DNA of 64,000 nt, taken from Rhizobium giardinii bv. giardinii H152. Lineage in GTDB: Bacteria; Pseudomonadota; Alphaproteobacteria; Rhizobiales; Rhizobiaceae. Of this stretch, positions 45,473 to 55,219 are shown piece by piece. The stretch spans positions 124,192 through 188,191 of the forward strand of contig NZ_KB902757.1 in NCBI RefSeq assembly GCF_000379605.1. Direction: 5' to 3'. Made by a program: the position numbers and the translations under genes. The notes beneath the pieces were generated by a model. That model did not search any database and was not told the origin of the DNA. It was given only the letters and a program-made list of their open reading frames with translations. Position 1 is the stretch's first letter. Every line of letters starts with the position of its first letter.

Positions 45473-46723
45473 TCATTTCTCCAGCGTCGCGACCACTTCC
45501 ACATGCGATGACCACAGAAACTGATCGATCGGCGTCACCGACGTGATCCGGTAACCGGCATCGACCAGAATGCGCAGGTCGCGCACCAGCGTCACCGGAT
45601 TGCAGGAGACGGCGATGATTTTCCTTGCGCCGCAGCGGGCGATTTCCTTCGTCTGGACTTCGGCGCCGGCCCGTGGCGGGTCGAAGACGATGGCGTCGTA
45701 GATCTTCAGCTCCGAGGCCATCATCGGGCGGCGGTAGAGGTCGCGTTTCTCGACAGTGACCGGCTTCAGGCCTTGTGTGTTGCGGGCGGCAAGATCGAGC
45801 GCCTTCAGCGCCTTGTCCTCGCCTTCGACGGCGTGGACGCGGGCTTTCCTGGCAATCCGCAGCGAGAAGGTGCCGGAACCTGCAAAGAGGTCGGCGACAC
45901 GTTTGGCCTTGCCGAGATGCGCCATCACCAGCTCCGCCATCACGTCCTCGGCCGGCTTTGTCGCCTGGGTAAAGCTTCCCGGCGGCGGCGAGACGGAAAC
46001 GCCGCCGAAATCGATGACGGGCTTGACCGGCTCGACCAGGATTTCGCCGTTGAGGCTGAGACGGGCCACACCCTTTTGGCCAAGAACGGTTTCGACCGCC
46101 ATGCGCCGCTGCCGGTCGTCCATCTTGTTGATGCCCTCGAAAGCAAGGTCGAGGCCGGAGAGCGTTTCGAGCACGGTGATGCGGAACGGCTCGGCGCCGA
46201 CGGCCATGACACTGGCGATCGTCCGGATGGTTGCAAGCCGAGACACGATGCCGGGGCTTGCGATGGGACATTCTGAGATCGAGACGATGTGGTGGCTTTC
46301 GGCCTGGTTGTAGCCGAGCAGCAGTTCCTTCTCGGTCCGCCGTGCGGTGAACACCGTGCGCCGGCGTTCACCGGGATGGGCAAGCACCAGCGGTGCAACC
46401 TCGGCCTGCAGCGCTTTCGATTTCAGCGCGTCAACGACCAATTGACGCTTGAAGTCCTGGTAGAGGCTGTCGCTCGCATGCTGCAGGCTGCAGCCGCCGC
46501 AGGCGCCGTTTTCGCCATCCGGTCCGAAATGCCGGCACTTCGGCTCGACGCGGTCCGGCGAAGGATCGGACATCGACATCACCGTGCCCCTGTCCCTGTT
46601 CACCGCCAGCGCCACCGTTTCGCCGGGCAGCGTGAAGGACACATAGACCGGCCCGAACGGGCCGCGGGCGATGCCGTCGCCGGACATGCCAAGCTTCTCG
46701 ATGGTCAGCGTCTCGGTGCTCAT
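45473..46723 (-). CDS. rlmD: 23S rRNA (uracil-5-)-methyltransferase, RlmD/TrmA family
   Basis: The 416-residue enzyme has an N-terminal TRAM-like domain (LTIEKLGMSGDGIARGPFGPVYV). An Fe-S cysteine cluster follows (CRHFG...ACGGCSLQHA, about residues 63-85), then a SAM-binding fold (VADLFAGSGTFSLRIA, FDPPRAGAEVQ) and the catalytic Cys in VSCNPVTLVRDL. These mark RumA/RlmD-type enzymes that make m5U in 23S rRNA. The exact target nucleotide is inferred from the family. The ATG overlaps the tlyA stop by 4 bases, so the two are coupled. Confidence 0.92.
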   Translation of the reverse strand: MSTETLTIEKLGMSGDGIARGPFGPVYVSFTLPGETVALAVNRDRGTVMSMSDPSPDRVEPKCRHFGPDGENGACGGCSLQHASDSLYQDFKRQLVVDALKSKALQAEVAPLVLAHPGERRRTVFTARRTEKELLLGYNQAESHHIVSISECPIASPGIVSRLATIRTIASVMAVGAEPFRITVLETLSGLDLAFEGINKMDDRQRRMAVETVLGQKGVARLSLNGEILVEPVKPVIDFGGVSVSPPPGSFTQATKPAEDVMAELVMAHLGKAKRVADLFAGSGTFSLRIARKARVHAVEGEDKALKALDLAARNTQGLKPVTVEKRDLYRRPMMASELKIYDAIVFDPPRAGAEVQTKEIARCGARKIIAVSCNPVTLVRDLRILVDAGYRITSVTPIDQFLWSSHVEVVATLEK

Positions 46724-47526
46724 GCGTCTTGGTCCAAGGGGGCGTCTTCGTCCAAGGGGGCGTCGTCGTCCAGCGGCTTGCGGCCGGCCAGAAGATATTC
46801 CTCGTTGCCGTCGCCGCCGGAGATCGGCGAGGGGATGAGGCCGAGGCTTTCCCAGCCCATGTCCTCGATGAGCCAGCGCTCCAGCTCGGCGGCAACGGCG
46901 GGCGCGCTGTCCGGATCCTTGAGCAGGCCCGCCTTGCTGACGGCCTCGCGGCCGGCCTCGAACTGCGGCTTGACCAGAAGGATGCAATGGGCGCCGGGCT
47001 CGGCAAGGTCCAGCGCCGGCGGCAGGGCGAGCTTTAGCGAGATGAAGGAGACGTCGGAGACGACGAATGAAATGGCATGGCCGTCGAGATGATCCTCGTC
47101 CAGCACCCGGGCATTCAGCCCCTCGATGTTGGTGACGCGCGGATCGGCTTCCAGCCGCGGGTGGAATTGGCCGTGGCCGACGTCGATCGAAATCACATGC
47201 GCTGCGCCGTTGTGAAGCAGGATTTCCGTAAAGCCGCCGGTCGAGGCGCCGATGTCGAGACAGTCCAGCCCCTCCGGCGACAGCTTGAAATGTTCCAGAC
47301 CCGCCTTCAGCTTCAGGGCGGCGCGCGAAACATAGGCCTGGACCGGATCGTCGATGCCGATTGTCACATCCTCGGGAAAGGTGGAGCTTGGCTTGGTGAC
47401 CGTGCGGCCATTGACGGTGACAGTGCCGCGCTGGATCGCATCGCGGGCGCGCGAACGGCTGGCGACAAGCCCCAGGTTCAAGAGCAGCTGGTCGAGGCGG
47501 ACGGTGGTTTTCGGTTCGTTTGACAT
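46720..47526 (-). CDS. tlyA: TlyA-family rRNA 2'-O-methyltransferase
   Basis: The 268-residue protein has an N-terminal S4 RNA-binding domain (VRLDQLLLNLGLVASRSRARDAIQRGTVTVNG). An FtsJ-like methyltransferase domain follows (DIGASTGGFTEILLHNGA, then VVSDVSFISLKLALP and LVKPQFEAG). TlyA enzymes methylate the ribose of rRNA cytidines. The tail ends in an acidic tandem repeat (PLDDDA/PLDEDA/PLDQDA) encoded by three 18-bp units. It is followed by rlmD with a 4-base overlap. In many rhizobia I expect dxs directly upstream; here a chemoreceptor on the other strand intervenes. Confidence 0.93.
   Translation of the reverse strand: MSNEPKTTVRLDQLLLNLGLVASRSRARDAIQRGTVTVNGRTVTKPSSTFPEDVTIGIDDPVQAYVSRAALKLKAGLEHFKLSPEGLDCLDIGASTGGFTEILLHNGAAHVISIDVGHGQFHPRLEADPRVTNIEGLNARVLDEDHLDGHAISFVVSDVSFISLKLALPPALDLAEPGAHCILLVKPQFEAGREAVSKAGLLKDPDSAPAVAAELERWLIEDMGWESLGLIPSPISGGDGNEEYLLAGRKPLDDDAPLDEDAPLDQDA
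46723..46777. repeat. 18-bp tandem repeat encoding the TlyA acidic tail
   Basis: Three units of about 18 bp (core CGTCCAAGGGGGCGTC) end at the tlyA/rlmD overlap and encode a six-residue APLDED-type repeat. Copy number could vary by slippage without breaking the frame. Confidence 0.6.
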
Positions 47527-47983
47527 GGCCCGTCATGGCGCGTCGAGGCCCGTATGGCAAGGCTTATGGGCGGCTCCGGGTTAAATAATACCGCGTCGAG
47601 GGTGGGCCTTGCGGAGGCGAAAGGCGGAAACCGAGTTGTGCTGATGCCAGCCGATGGTCGTTCCGGTGCGGTGCGATGCGCGCATAAACGGCGAATTGAC
47701 GTCCGCTGCAGTTGAAAGCGCTCCCACAATTCATGAGAATTTCTTTCATGATTCGTTAATTCGAAAATACTAACTTTAAAGAACTCAAGCCGTGCGCCGA
47801 TGGCGTCCACGGTACCGGTCCATGCTGCTTCCGGTGAATCTGCCCAAAGCGATTGCTTCAGCGGCGCATTCTGAGTGCCTTCCGGCGACAGCCGAGATCC
47901 GGCGCAATGTCCCTGCAATTTTTTCTCACGTCCACACCGGCGACGCGGGGCTGCCGCGCATGCCTTGCGAATTGGAGTTTCAC
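47527..47983. other. Divergent intergenic region between tlyA and the HBM chemoreceptor
   Basis: This stretch of about 455 bases has an AT-rich core (about 47725-47785) unlike its surroundings. It contains direct repeats of TTCATGA at 47730-47736 and 47745-47751, which may bind a regulator of the chemoreceptor. The right half is an untranslated leader or alternative coding start for the receptor. No RNA gene is recognised. Confidence 0.45.
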
Positions 47984-50086
47984 ATGCGGTTCAAGTTGTC
48001 CCACAAGATCGGCCTCCTCGTCCCGATCGCCGTTGCCGGAATTTTGTCGATCGTCGCCATCTTCTCCGTCGAAAAAACGATGGAGCAGACATTCCGGGAC
48101 AAGGAAAGGGCAATCCAGGCGTCCGGCAAGGCGCTGCTGGTGCTGGAAAACAAGCTGCTTGAGGAGCGCCGCGCCGAAAAGGATTTTCTCTTGCGCAAGG
48201 ATGCCAAGTCCATTGCCCGTCATGCACAGTTCGCCGCCGAGGCCCATGCGCAGTTGGACGCGCTGAAGCAATCAGTCACCGACGCCTCCGTGCAACAAAA
48301 GCTGCTGGCGATTTCCGCAGGTTTTGATGCCTATCTCAACCAGTTCAAGGCGTTGGTCGATGCCAATTCCGCGCTGGGCCTCGACCCGTCGACGGGGCGC
48401 GAGGGGGAGATGCGCGCGGCCGTCCATTTGATCGAGGAACTGCTGAAAGCAGTCCGGGACACCGAACTCAAGGTCAGCATGCTGACGATGCGGCGGCATG
48501 AGAAGGATTTCATCATGCGTCGCGATGCCAAATACGTGGCAAAGCACGAGACGGAAGCGAAGGCCTTTTCTGCATTCGAGCCGGCCCGTTTCGGTTCGAA
48601 GGACGCGTATGACGCCATCATGAAAGCGCTCAACGCCTACCAGTCAGCCTTCAAGGACTATGTTGTGGTCGCCGAAACCGAGAGCGAGGCTCGCCAGAGC
48701 GTTTCCAAGGCATTTGCGGATATCGAGCCGATCTTCGAAGAGCTAACCGTGCAACTCGACGCTATCCGCAAGGCAGCCGAGGTGGAAAATGCCGAAATGG
48801 CTGCGCGCATCGGGACGCTTGCCGCTGCCGCGGTGCTCGCGGCGATCCTGGTTCTGGCGCTGACGGTCTATCTGGTCGGCCGCTCGATCTCCAAACCGAT
48901 CATCGCGACGACGCGGTCCATGACCGGGCTTGCCGATGGCGATGTGACATCCGTGATTCCCTATGTGGGGCGCAAGGATGAGATCGGAGAAATGGCCGGC
49001 GCCGTCGAGGTTTTCCGGCAGGCAGCGATCACCAACCGCCGCCTCGAAGAAGAGGCTCAATCCGCCCGGGCACGGTCCGAAGCCGACGGCATCCGCTTGC
49101 GTGAAGAGGCGGAAGCTGCAGCGCAAGCGCGCCTGCAGCAGGCAACCTCCGGTCTTGCAGCCGGCCTGCGCCGGCTCGCCAGTGGTGACCTCTCGTTCCA
49201 GCTCGTCGAACCCTTTTCTCCCGATTTCGAAACGCTGCGCCACGATCTCAACGCCGCGGTCAATCAATTGGGCGGTACGCTTTCCGCCGTTGCCCTATCG
49301 GCGAGTGCGATCGACAACGGCACCCGTGAAATCAGTTCCAGCTCGGACGACCTGTCGCGTCGCACCGAGCAGCAGGCGGCTTCGCTCGAGGAGACCGCCG
49401 CAGCGCTCGACGAGGTAACCGTCAACGTCGCCAATTCCTCCAAGCGCGCCGATGAGGCCCGCACCGTCGCGATTCAGGCCAATACCAGTGCCGCCCAGTC
49501 GGGTGCTGTCGTTGCCGATGCTGTCGATGCCATGCGCCGTATCGAGGAATCCTCCAGCCAGATCTCCAACATCATCGGTGTCATCGATGAAATCGCGTTC
49601 CAGACCAATCTCCTGGCACTCAATGCCGGGGTGGAAGCGGCGCGCGCAGGGGATGCAGGCAAGGGCTTTGCGGTCGTCGCCCAGGAAGTGCGCGAACTGG
49701 CCCAGCGTTCCGCCAGGGCGGCGAAAGAAATCAAGGAACTGATCCGCAATTCGAGTGTCGAAGTCGAAGGTGGCGTCAAGCTGGTGCGCGAAACCGGGGA
49801 CGCGCTGAAGACCATCGAAACCTATGTCGTGACGATCAACCAGCATATGGACGCGATCGCCACCTCGGCGCGCGAACAGTCGGTCGGCCTGGCTGAAGTC
49901 AACACCGCCGTCAACCAGATGGACCAGGTGACCCAGCAGAACGCAGCGATGGTGGAAGAGACGAATGCGGCGAGCGCAACGCTCGCCAACGAGGCAAGTC
50001 GCCTGCGCGACCTGATCTCCCAATTCGTCCTGGATACCGGCAGTTCAGCAAACACGCCCGCCCGCGACAAGCGCCGGGCCGCATGA
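47984..50086 (+). CDS. Methyl-accepting chemotaxis protein with HBM-type helical sensor
   Basis: The 700-residue receptor has a first helix (about 8-28) and an all-helical periplasmic domain. That domain contains two related segments, RRAEKDFLLRKDAKSIARH and RRHEKDFIMRRDAKYVAKH, the hallmark of the helical bimodular (HBM) sensor. A second helix (about 272-295), HAMP and the signalling hairpin with [20 protein letters not shown] follow. HBM receptors in other bacteria sense organic acids or polyamines. ATG 47984 has GGAG 9 bases upstream. It is inserted between dxs and tlyA on the opposite strand. Confidence 0.9.
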   Translation: MRFKLSHKIGLLVPIAVAGILSIVAIFSVEKTMEQTFRDKERAIQASGKALLVLENKLLEERRAEKDFLLRKDAKSIARHAQFAAEAHAQLDALKQSVTDASVQQKLLAISAGFDAYLNQFKALVDANSALGLDPSTGREGEMRAAVHLIEELLKAVRDTELKVSMLTMRRHEKDFIMRRDAKYVAKHETEAKAFSAFEPARFGSKDAYDAIMKALNAYQSAFKDYVVVAETESEARQSVSKAFADIEPIFEELTVQLDAIRKAAEVENAEMAARIGTLAAAAVLAAILVLALTVYLVGRSISKPIIATTRSMTGLADGDVTSVIPYVGRKDEIGEMAGAVEVFRQAAITNRRLEEEAQSARARSEADGIRLREEAEAAAQARLQQATSGLAAGLRRLASGDLSFQLVEPFSPDFETLRHDLNAAVNQLGGTLSAVALSASAIDNGTREISSSSDDLSRRTEQQAASLEETAAALDEVTVNVANSSKRADEARTVAIQANTSAAQSGAVVADAVDAMRRIEESSSQISNIIGVIDEIAFQTNLLALNAGVEAARAGDAGKGFAVVAQEVRELAQRSARAAKEIKELIRNSSVEVEGGVKLVRETGDALKTIETYVVTINQHMDAIATSAREQSVGLAEVNTAVNQMDQVTQQNAAMVEETNAASATLANEASRLRDLISQFVLDTGSSANTPARDKRRAA

Positions 50087-50140
50087 GCGCTTGAAAAAGC
50101 TGCAGAACCAAAGGCCTGCGGCGAACGGCAAGCCGGCCAA

Positions 50141-52075
50141 TTAGCCCGCCGCCTCGACGCCGATTTCCTTTTGGCCGAGAGCGCGGAACACCGTCGCGAC
50201 GATGCCGGCGCGGTCGAGGCCGGCCTTGGCATACATGGCTTCGGGCTTGGCCTGTTCCATCCAGATATCCGGCAAAACCATCGGCCGGATTTTCAGGCCA
50301 TTGTCGAGCAGACCCTCATGCGTGAGGAATTGCAGCACGTGACTGCCGAAGCCGCCGACAGCGCCTTCCTCGATGGTGATCAGCACTTCGTGATGGCGGG
50401 CAAGCTGGCGGATCAGGTCATGGTCGAGCGGCTTGGCGAAGCGGGCATCGACAACTGTCGTGGACAGTCCTGCCGCGTCGAGGTCTTCGGCGGCGAGCAG
50501 ACAGTCGGCAAGGCGAGTGCCGAAGGAAAGCAGCGCGACCTTGGAGCCCTGCTTCATCACCCGGCCCTTGCCGATTTCCAGAATCTGGCCGCGCTCGGGC
50601 ATCTCGACACCGATGCCTTCGCCGCGCGGATAGCGGAACGAGATCGGCCCCTGATCATAGGCGGCTGCCGTGCGCACCATGTGCTTCAGTTCCGCCTCGT
50701 CAGCGGCTGCCATGACGACGAAGCCGGGCAGGGTGGCAAGATAGGTTGTGTCGAACGAGCCTGCATGCGTCGGCCCGTCGGCGCCGACGAAACCGGCACG
50801 GTCGATCGGGAAGCGAACCGGCAAGCCCTGGATCGCCACGTCGTGAACGACCTGGTCGTAGCCGCGCTGCAGGAAGGTCGAGTAAAGCGCAGCAAACGGC
50901 TTGTAGCCTTCTGAGGCAAGACCGGCTGCAAAGGTCACTGCGTGCTGTTCGGCGATGCCCACATCGAAGCAGCGGGAGGGATGGGCCAGGGCGAATTTGT
51001 CGAGCCCCGTGCCGGAGGGCATGGCGGCGGTGATGGCGACGATCTTGTCGTCATAGCCTGCTTCCTGCGTCAGCGCCTCGGCGAAGACCGAGGTATAGGC
51101 AGGGGCATTCGGCTTGGCCTTGGCCTGCGCGCCGGTGATGACGTCGAAAGTGTTGACGCCGTGGTACTTGTCGGCGGCAGCCTCCGCCGGCGGATAACCC
51201 TTGCCCTTCTGCGTCACCACATGGATCAGCACCGGCCCCTTGGAGTTGTCGCGGACGTTGCGCAGCACCGGCAGCAGATGGTCGAAGGAATGACCGTCTA
51301 TCGGCCCGATGTGATAGAAGCCCATCTCCTCGAACAGCGTGCCGCCGGTCACGTAACCGCGCGCGTGCTCGACGGCGCGGGTGATCGCCCGGTCCACCGA
51401 CTTGCCGAGATAGGCCGTCAGTTTCTTGCCGAGTTCGCGGAAGCCCATATAGGTGCGGCCGGAGGCGAGGCGCGCCAGATAGGCACTCATCGCGCCTGTC
51501 GGCGGGGCGATCGACATGTCGTTGTCGTTGAGGATGACGATGAGGCGCGCATCGAGTGCGCCGGCATTGTTCAGCGCCTCATAGGCCATGCCGGCCGACA
51601 TGGCGCCGTCGCCGATCACGGCGATGACGTTGCGCGCTTCGCCGGAGAGATCGGCTGCGACCGCCATGCCGAGGCCGGCGGAGATCGAGGTCGAGGAATG
51701 GGCGGCGCCGAAGGGGTCGTATTCGCTCTCTGCCCGGCGGGTGAAGCCGGAAAGGCCGTTTTCCTGGCGCAGCGTGCGGATGCGGTCGCGGCGGCCGGTG
51801 AGGATCTTGTGCGGATAACACTGGTGGCCGACATCGAAGATCAGCCGGTCATGCGGTGTGTCGAAGACCTTGTGGATGGCGATCGTCAGCTCGACCACGC
51901 CGAGGCCCGCGCCCAGATGCCCGCCGGTGCGCGATACCGCGTCGACCATTTCAGCGCGCAATTCGGTTGCCAGTTGCGGCAGATCCTTGTCGTCGATCTT
52001 CTTCAGATCGTCGGGATAGGTCACCTGATCGAGAAGGGGAGTTGCCGGCATGGGGTTGACTGGCAGTTGTGTCAC
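50141..52075 (-). CDS. dxs: 1-deoxy-D-xylulose-5-phosphate synthase
   Basis: This thiamine-diphosphate enzyme opens the MEP isoprenoid pathway, joining pyruvate and glyceraldehyde-3-phosphate. The 644-residue protein shows [36 protein letters not shown], the ThDP motif [18 protein letters not shown] with [15 protein letters not shown], and the transketolase pyrimidine and C-terminal domains ([17 protein letters not shown]). GTG 52075 ([18 protein letters not shown]) was preferred; the longer frame to 52123 lacks homology, and ATG 52051 is an alternative. Confidence 0.95.
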   Translation of the reverse strand: MTQLPVNPMPATPLLDQVTYPDDLKKIDDKDLPQLATELRAEMVDAVSRTGGHLGAGLGVVELTIAIHKVFDTPHDRLIFDVGHQCYPHKILTGRRDRIRTLRQENGLSGFTRRAESEYDPFGAAHSSTSISAGLGMAVAADLSGEARNVIAVIGDGAMSAGMAYEALNNAGALDARLIVILNDNDMSIAPPTGAMSAYLARLASGRTYMGFRELGKKLTAYLGKSVDRAITRAVEHARGYVTGGTLFEEMGFYHIGPIDGHSFDHLLPVLRNVRDNSKGPVLIHVVTQKGKGYPPAEAAADKYHGVNTFDVITGAQAKAKPNAPAYTSVFAEALTQEAGYDDKIVAITAAMPSGTGLDKFALAHPSRCFDVGIAEQHAVTFAAGLASEGYKPFAALYSTFLQRGYDQVVHDVAIQGLPVRFPIDRAGFVGADGPTHAGSFDTTYLATLPGFVVMAAADEAELKHMVRTAAAYDQGPISFRYPRGEGIGVEMPERGQILEIGKGRVMKQGSKVALLSFGTRLADCLLAAEDLDAAGLSTTVVDARFAKPLDHDLIRQLARHHEVLITIEEGAVGGFGSHVLQFLTHEGLLDNGLKIRPMVLPDIWMEQAKPEAMYAKAGLDRAGIVATVFRALGQKEIGVEAAG

Positions 52076-52218
52076 GCTGAAAGGCCTTCGTTCCCGCGGC
52101 TCTTTCAGGAGCCGCGATATCAAATAGGGTGTCCGCAGGAACCCGCGTCTTTAAACGGAATCGATATGGATTGCAAAAGCGGGTTTTCTTGCGGCGCAAA
52201 CAAGGAGTTTAACGAATA

Positions 52219-53142
52219 TTACCGTTCCGGCAAAGGGATAAACTCCTGGCTGTCCCCGGGCACGATGTCGAAGCGGCCGGTACGCCACTCCTCCTTGGCC
52301 TGTTCGATCCGCTCCTTCGACGAGGAAACGAAGTTCCACCAGATATGCCGGGCCGAGCCCAGCGCCGCGCCGCCGAACAGCATGACGTGACAGCCCTTGG
52401 CACCAGCCGTGACGGTGATCCGGTCGCCGGCGCGGAACACCAGAAGCTGGTTGTCTGAGAAATGGTCGCCGGCGATGATCGCCTCGCCTTCGAGGATGTA
52501 GAGCGCGCGCTCCTCCCAGTCTGCCGCGAAGGGTGCGCTCTTGCCCGGCTCGATCTTCAGATCGACATAGATCGTGTCGGAAAACACCGAGACGGGCGAC
52601 CGCATGCCTTCGAACCCGCCGATGACCACCCGGCCTTCCATGCCACCATAGTTGAAGGACGGCAGGTCACGCTTTTCGGTGTGGGTGAAGATCGGATCGA
52701 TTTCCTCGTATTGATCGGGCAGCGCCAGCCATGTCTGCAGCCCGGAGATCGACTGCGGCAGCCCACGCAGGTTTTCCGGCGAGCGTTCCGAATGCACGAT
52801 GCCGCGCCCGGCGGTCATCAGGTTGAGATCGCCGGGCTCGATGACCATTTCCGTGCCGAGGCTGTCGCGATGTTTGATCTCCCCGTCGAAGAGATAGGTA
52901 ACGGTGGAGAGGCCGATATGCGGATGCGGCCGCACGTCGAGCGCCTCGCCGGCCTTGAGCAGCGCCGGGCCCATGCGGTCGAAGAAGATGAACGGCCCGA
53001 CCAGCCGGCGCTTCGCCGTCGGCAAAGCACGGCGCACCTCAAGATTGCCGATGTCGCTGGTGCGCGGAATGATCAGATGCTCGATCGCATCGCACGCCGG
53101 CGCATCACCGGCGAGGGGGTCTGGTCCGGGAAAGAAGGACAT
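52219..53142 (-). CDS. Pirin family protein
   Basis: The 307-residue double-cupin protein carries the pirin signatures VGPFIFFDRMGPALL, DVRPHPHIGLSTVTYLFDG (metal-binding His), GDLNLMTAGRGIVHSE and the C-terminal cupin with ALYILEGEAIIAGDHF. Some bacterial pirins have quercetinase activity or bind metabolic enzymes. The specific role here is unknown. It is preceded by xseB with 117 bases between. Confidence 0.92.
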   Translation of the reverse strand: MSFFPGPDPLAGDAPACDAIEHLIIPRTSDIGNLEVRRALPTAKRRLVGPFIFFDRMGPALLKAGEALDVRPHPHIGLSTVTYLFDGEIKHRDSLGTEMVIEPGDLNLMTAGRGIVHSERSPENLRGLPQSISGLQTWLALPDQYEEIDPIFTHTEKRDLPSFNYGGMEGRVVIGGFEGMRSPVSVFSDTIYVDLKIEPGKSAPFAADWEERALYILEGEAIIAGDHFSDNQLLVFRAGDRITVTAGAKGCHVMLFGGAALGSARHIWWNFVSSSKERIEQAKEEWRTGRFDIVPGDSQEFIPLPER

Positions 53143-53259
53143 GACAGCATCCTCTCTATGGCCGAGTGGGCGGAGTTCGTTTATCGCCGCGATGATCGGC
53201 CGCTATTGCGCCCTGGGTCAACTGTTTGTTTGCCGAAAATCAGCCTGCGATTTGATTCC

Positions 53260-53520
53260 TCACTCCCCGTCGAGCGGCTCAACCCCCTGCGGCTTGCCGG
53301 CGCGGTCGAGCCTGATCTTTTCGATGCGGTTTTCGGCGGCGCTGAGCAGCGCCTCGCAATGTTTCTTCAGCGCCTCGCCGCGTTCGTAGATTTCGATCGA
53401 CCTGTCGAGGGCGACGTCGCCGCGTTCGAGCGCGGAGACGATCGCTTCCAGCTCCTCGACGGCCTTTTCGAAGGATAGGGAGGAAACGTCGATCGCAGCG
53501 GTTTGCGGGGCGGTGGTCAT
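53260..53520 (-). CDS. xseB: Exodeoxyribonuclease VII small subunit
   Basis: The 86-residue helical protein has the XseB signature [45 protein letters not shown]. It associates with XseA, encoded elsewhere, in a single-strand-specific nuclease. ATG 53520 was chosen over ATG 53526 because GAGG lies about 7 bases upstream of the former. It follows the HDAC-like gene directly. Confidence 0.93.
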   Translation of the reverse strand: MTTAPQTAAIDVSSLSFEKAVEELEAIVSALERGDVALDRSIEIYERGEALKKHCEALLSAAENRIEKIRLDRAGKPQGVEPLDGE

Positions 53521-53522
53521 GG

Positions 53523-54449
53523 TCATCCTCTCATCAGGCGATAGATGTGGGTGCCGGCCGATTCGGCCAGGCCCTGGAGATCGTAGCCGCCTTCGAGCAG
53601 GCTGACGATGCGATTGTTGGCGGTCTTGCCGGCGGCGTCGAGCAGCCGCCCGGTCGCCCAGTCGAAATCGTCGGCGACGAGATTGATCTGTGCCAGCGGG
53701 TCGCGGTGATGGGCATCGAAGCCGGCGGAGATCAGGATGAAATCCGGGCGGAATTCTTCGAGTGCGGGAAGCACGCGCGACTTGAAGGCCTCGCGGAAAT
53801 GGTCGCTGCCGGTGTCGGGCGACAGCGGTGCATTGACGATGTTGCCGGCACCCGTCTCGGACTTGGCGCCGGTACCGGGATAAAGGGGCATCTGATGGGT
53901 CGAACAGAACAGCACCGACGGATCGTCCCAGAAGATGTCCTGCGTGCCGTTGCCGTGATGCACGTCCCAGTCGACGATGGCGACCCGTTCGGCACCATGC
54001 CGTCGCTGTGCATGGCGGGCGGCGATGGCGATGGTGTTGAAGAAGCAAAAGCCCATCGCCTGGTTTTTCTCGGCATGGTGGCCGGGCGGGCGGGCGGCGA
54101 CAAAGGCGTTGTCGGCCTTGCCGGAAAACACCGCATCGACTGCGGCGACCGCGCCGCCGATGCCGGTCAGTGCCGCCTGCAGGCTCGCAGGGCTCGCATA
54201 GGTATCGGCCTCGATGGCATTGATGCCTTCCTCGGGCATGGCCGACATCACGGTGCGCAGATGCTCTTCCGGATGGGCAAGCAGCACCAGATCCTCATTG
54301 CCCTGCGGCGCCTCAAGCCGCGATAGCGACGAAAACCGCTCGTGCTCCAGCGCCAGATTGAGCGCCTTCAGCCGGTCGGGCCGTTCCGGGTGACCTTCCG
54401 GAACCTGATGTTCCAGAAAGATCGGGTTTTCGAACAGGATCGTGGTCAT
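53523..54449 (-). CDS. Histone deacetylase family (acetylpolyamine/acetoin-type) hydrolase
   Basis: The 308-residue zinc hydrolase shows the arginase/deacetylase motifs [20 protein letters not shown] (active-site His pair), [18 protein letters not shown] (zinc Asp and His), [16 protein letters not shown] and [15 protein letters not shown]. Bacterial members deacetylate acetylpolyamines, or belong to the acetoin-utilisation AcuC group. It overlaps or abuts xseB, an arrangement seen in other rhizobia. Confidence 0.92.
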   Translation of the reverse strand: MTTILFENPIFLEHQVPEGHPERPDRLKALNLALEHERFSSLSRLEAPQGNEDLVLLAHPEEHLRTVMSAMPEEGINAIEADTYASPASLQAALTGIGGAVAAVDAVFSGKADNAFVAARPPGHHAEKNQAMGFCFFNTIAIAARHAQRRHGAERVAIVDWDVHHGNGTQDIFWDDPSVLFCSTHQMPLYPGTGAKSETGAGNIVNAPLSPDTGSDHFREAFKSRVLPALEEFRPDFILISAGFDAHHRDPLAQINLVADDFDWATGRLLDAAGKTANNRIVSLLEGGYDLQGLAESAGTHIYRLMRG

Positions 54450-54571
54450 GGCGCAAACCTATGGCTTCGTAGGGGCAAGGTCCATGGCATAGGTAGGGCG
54501 ATTGCCGCGTTTTCAACAGCGGGGGCTCGGCAAATGCCTCGTCGCCCCGCTGGAGGATTTACAAAGGCAGG

Positions 54572-55135
54572 TCAGGCGCGGTGCGGCAGCAGCGGATAGC
54601 CAATGAGGACCGCTCGGGCGGCAAGCGCCGCGATGGCGGCTTTCAGGAGGTCGCCGGGAATGAAGGCAAGCGAGCCTGTCGCAACGTCGGTGAGCGGCGC
54701 GCCGGTCGTCATGCTGACCCACGGCATGCCGATGGCGTAGAGCACCACGATGCCGCCGACGACGGAGGCGATGAAAAAGGCAGCGAACTGCCTGATCTCG
54801 TTCTGCCCGTCCTTCACCAGCCGTTCGGCGATCAGGCCGGTGACGTAGGTGGCGACGATCCAGCCGAGGATGAAGCCGCCGGTCGGACCCTGGATGATGG
54901 CAAGGCCACCCCTGCCGCCGGAAAGGACGGGCAGGCCGGCTGCCACGAGCAGCACGAAGAGGACATAGGCGAGCGCGCCACGCTTGGCCCCGATGATGCA
55001 GCCGGCCAGCATCACGCCCATCGACTGGGCCGTAATCGGCACGGGAATGAAGCCGAGCGTGATGGGTGGGATTAACCCGAGAACCACGATGATCGCAGTG
55101 AAAAGAGCAACAAGCACAAGGTCTCTGGTGGTCAT
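54572..55135 (-). CDS. bioY: BioY, substrate-binding subunit of the biotin ECF transporter
   Basis: The 187-residue membrane protein has about six helices and BioY blocks (LGLIPPITLGFIPVPITAQSMGVMLAG, LPVLSGGRGGLAIIQGPTGGFILGW, WVSMTTGAPL, FIPGDLLKAAIAA). It captures biotin and works with BioN and BioM, encoded immediately upstream. ATG 55135 was chosen for an AGGA site and conservation. An 84-base gap separates it from bioN, so some independent expression is possible. Confidence 0.94.
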   Translation of the reverse strand: MTTRDLVLVALFTAIIVVLGLIPPITLGFIPVPITAQSMGVMLAGCIIGAKRGALAYVLFVLLVAAGLPVLSGGRGGLAIIQGPTGGFILGWIVATYVTGLIAERLVKDGQNEIRQFAAFFIASVVGGIVVLYAIGMPWVSMTTGAPLTDVATGSLAFIPGDLLKAAIAALAARAVLIGYPLLPHRA

Positions 55136-55219
55136 GACGGGTCCTTTGTCCATTAGTATCTCGGATCTAAAGCGGCTTTTCTCCCAAGGGAAGCCGGTAG
55201 CGCTACAAAAGCACGCAAA

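Noticed and set aside
45473-47560. Single 695-residue fusion of a TlyA-region frame with RlmD
   Set aside because: The part beyond 46723 is the wrong frame through tlyA. RlmD starts at ATG 46723 and tlyA has its own intact frame overlapping by 4 bases, so this is not a fusion protein.
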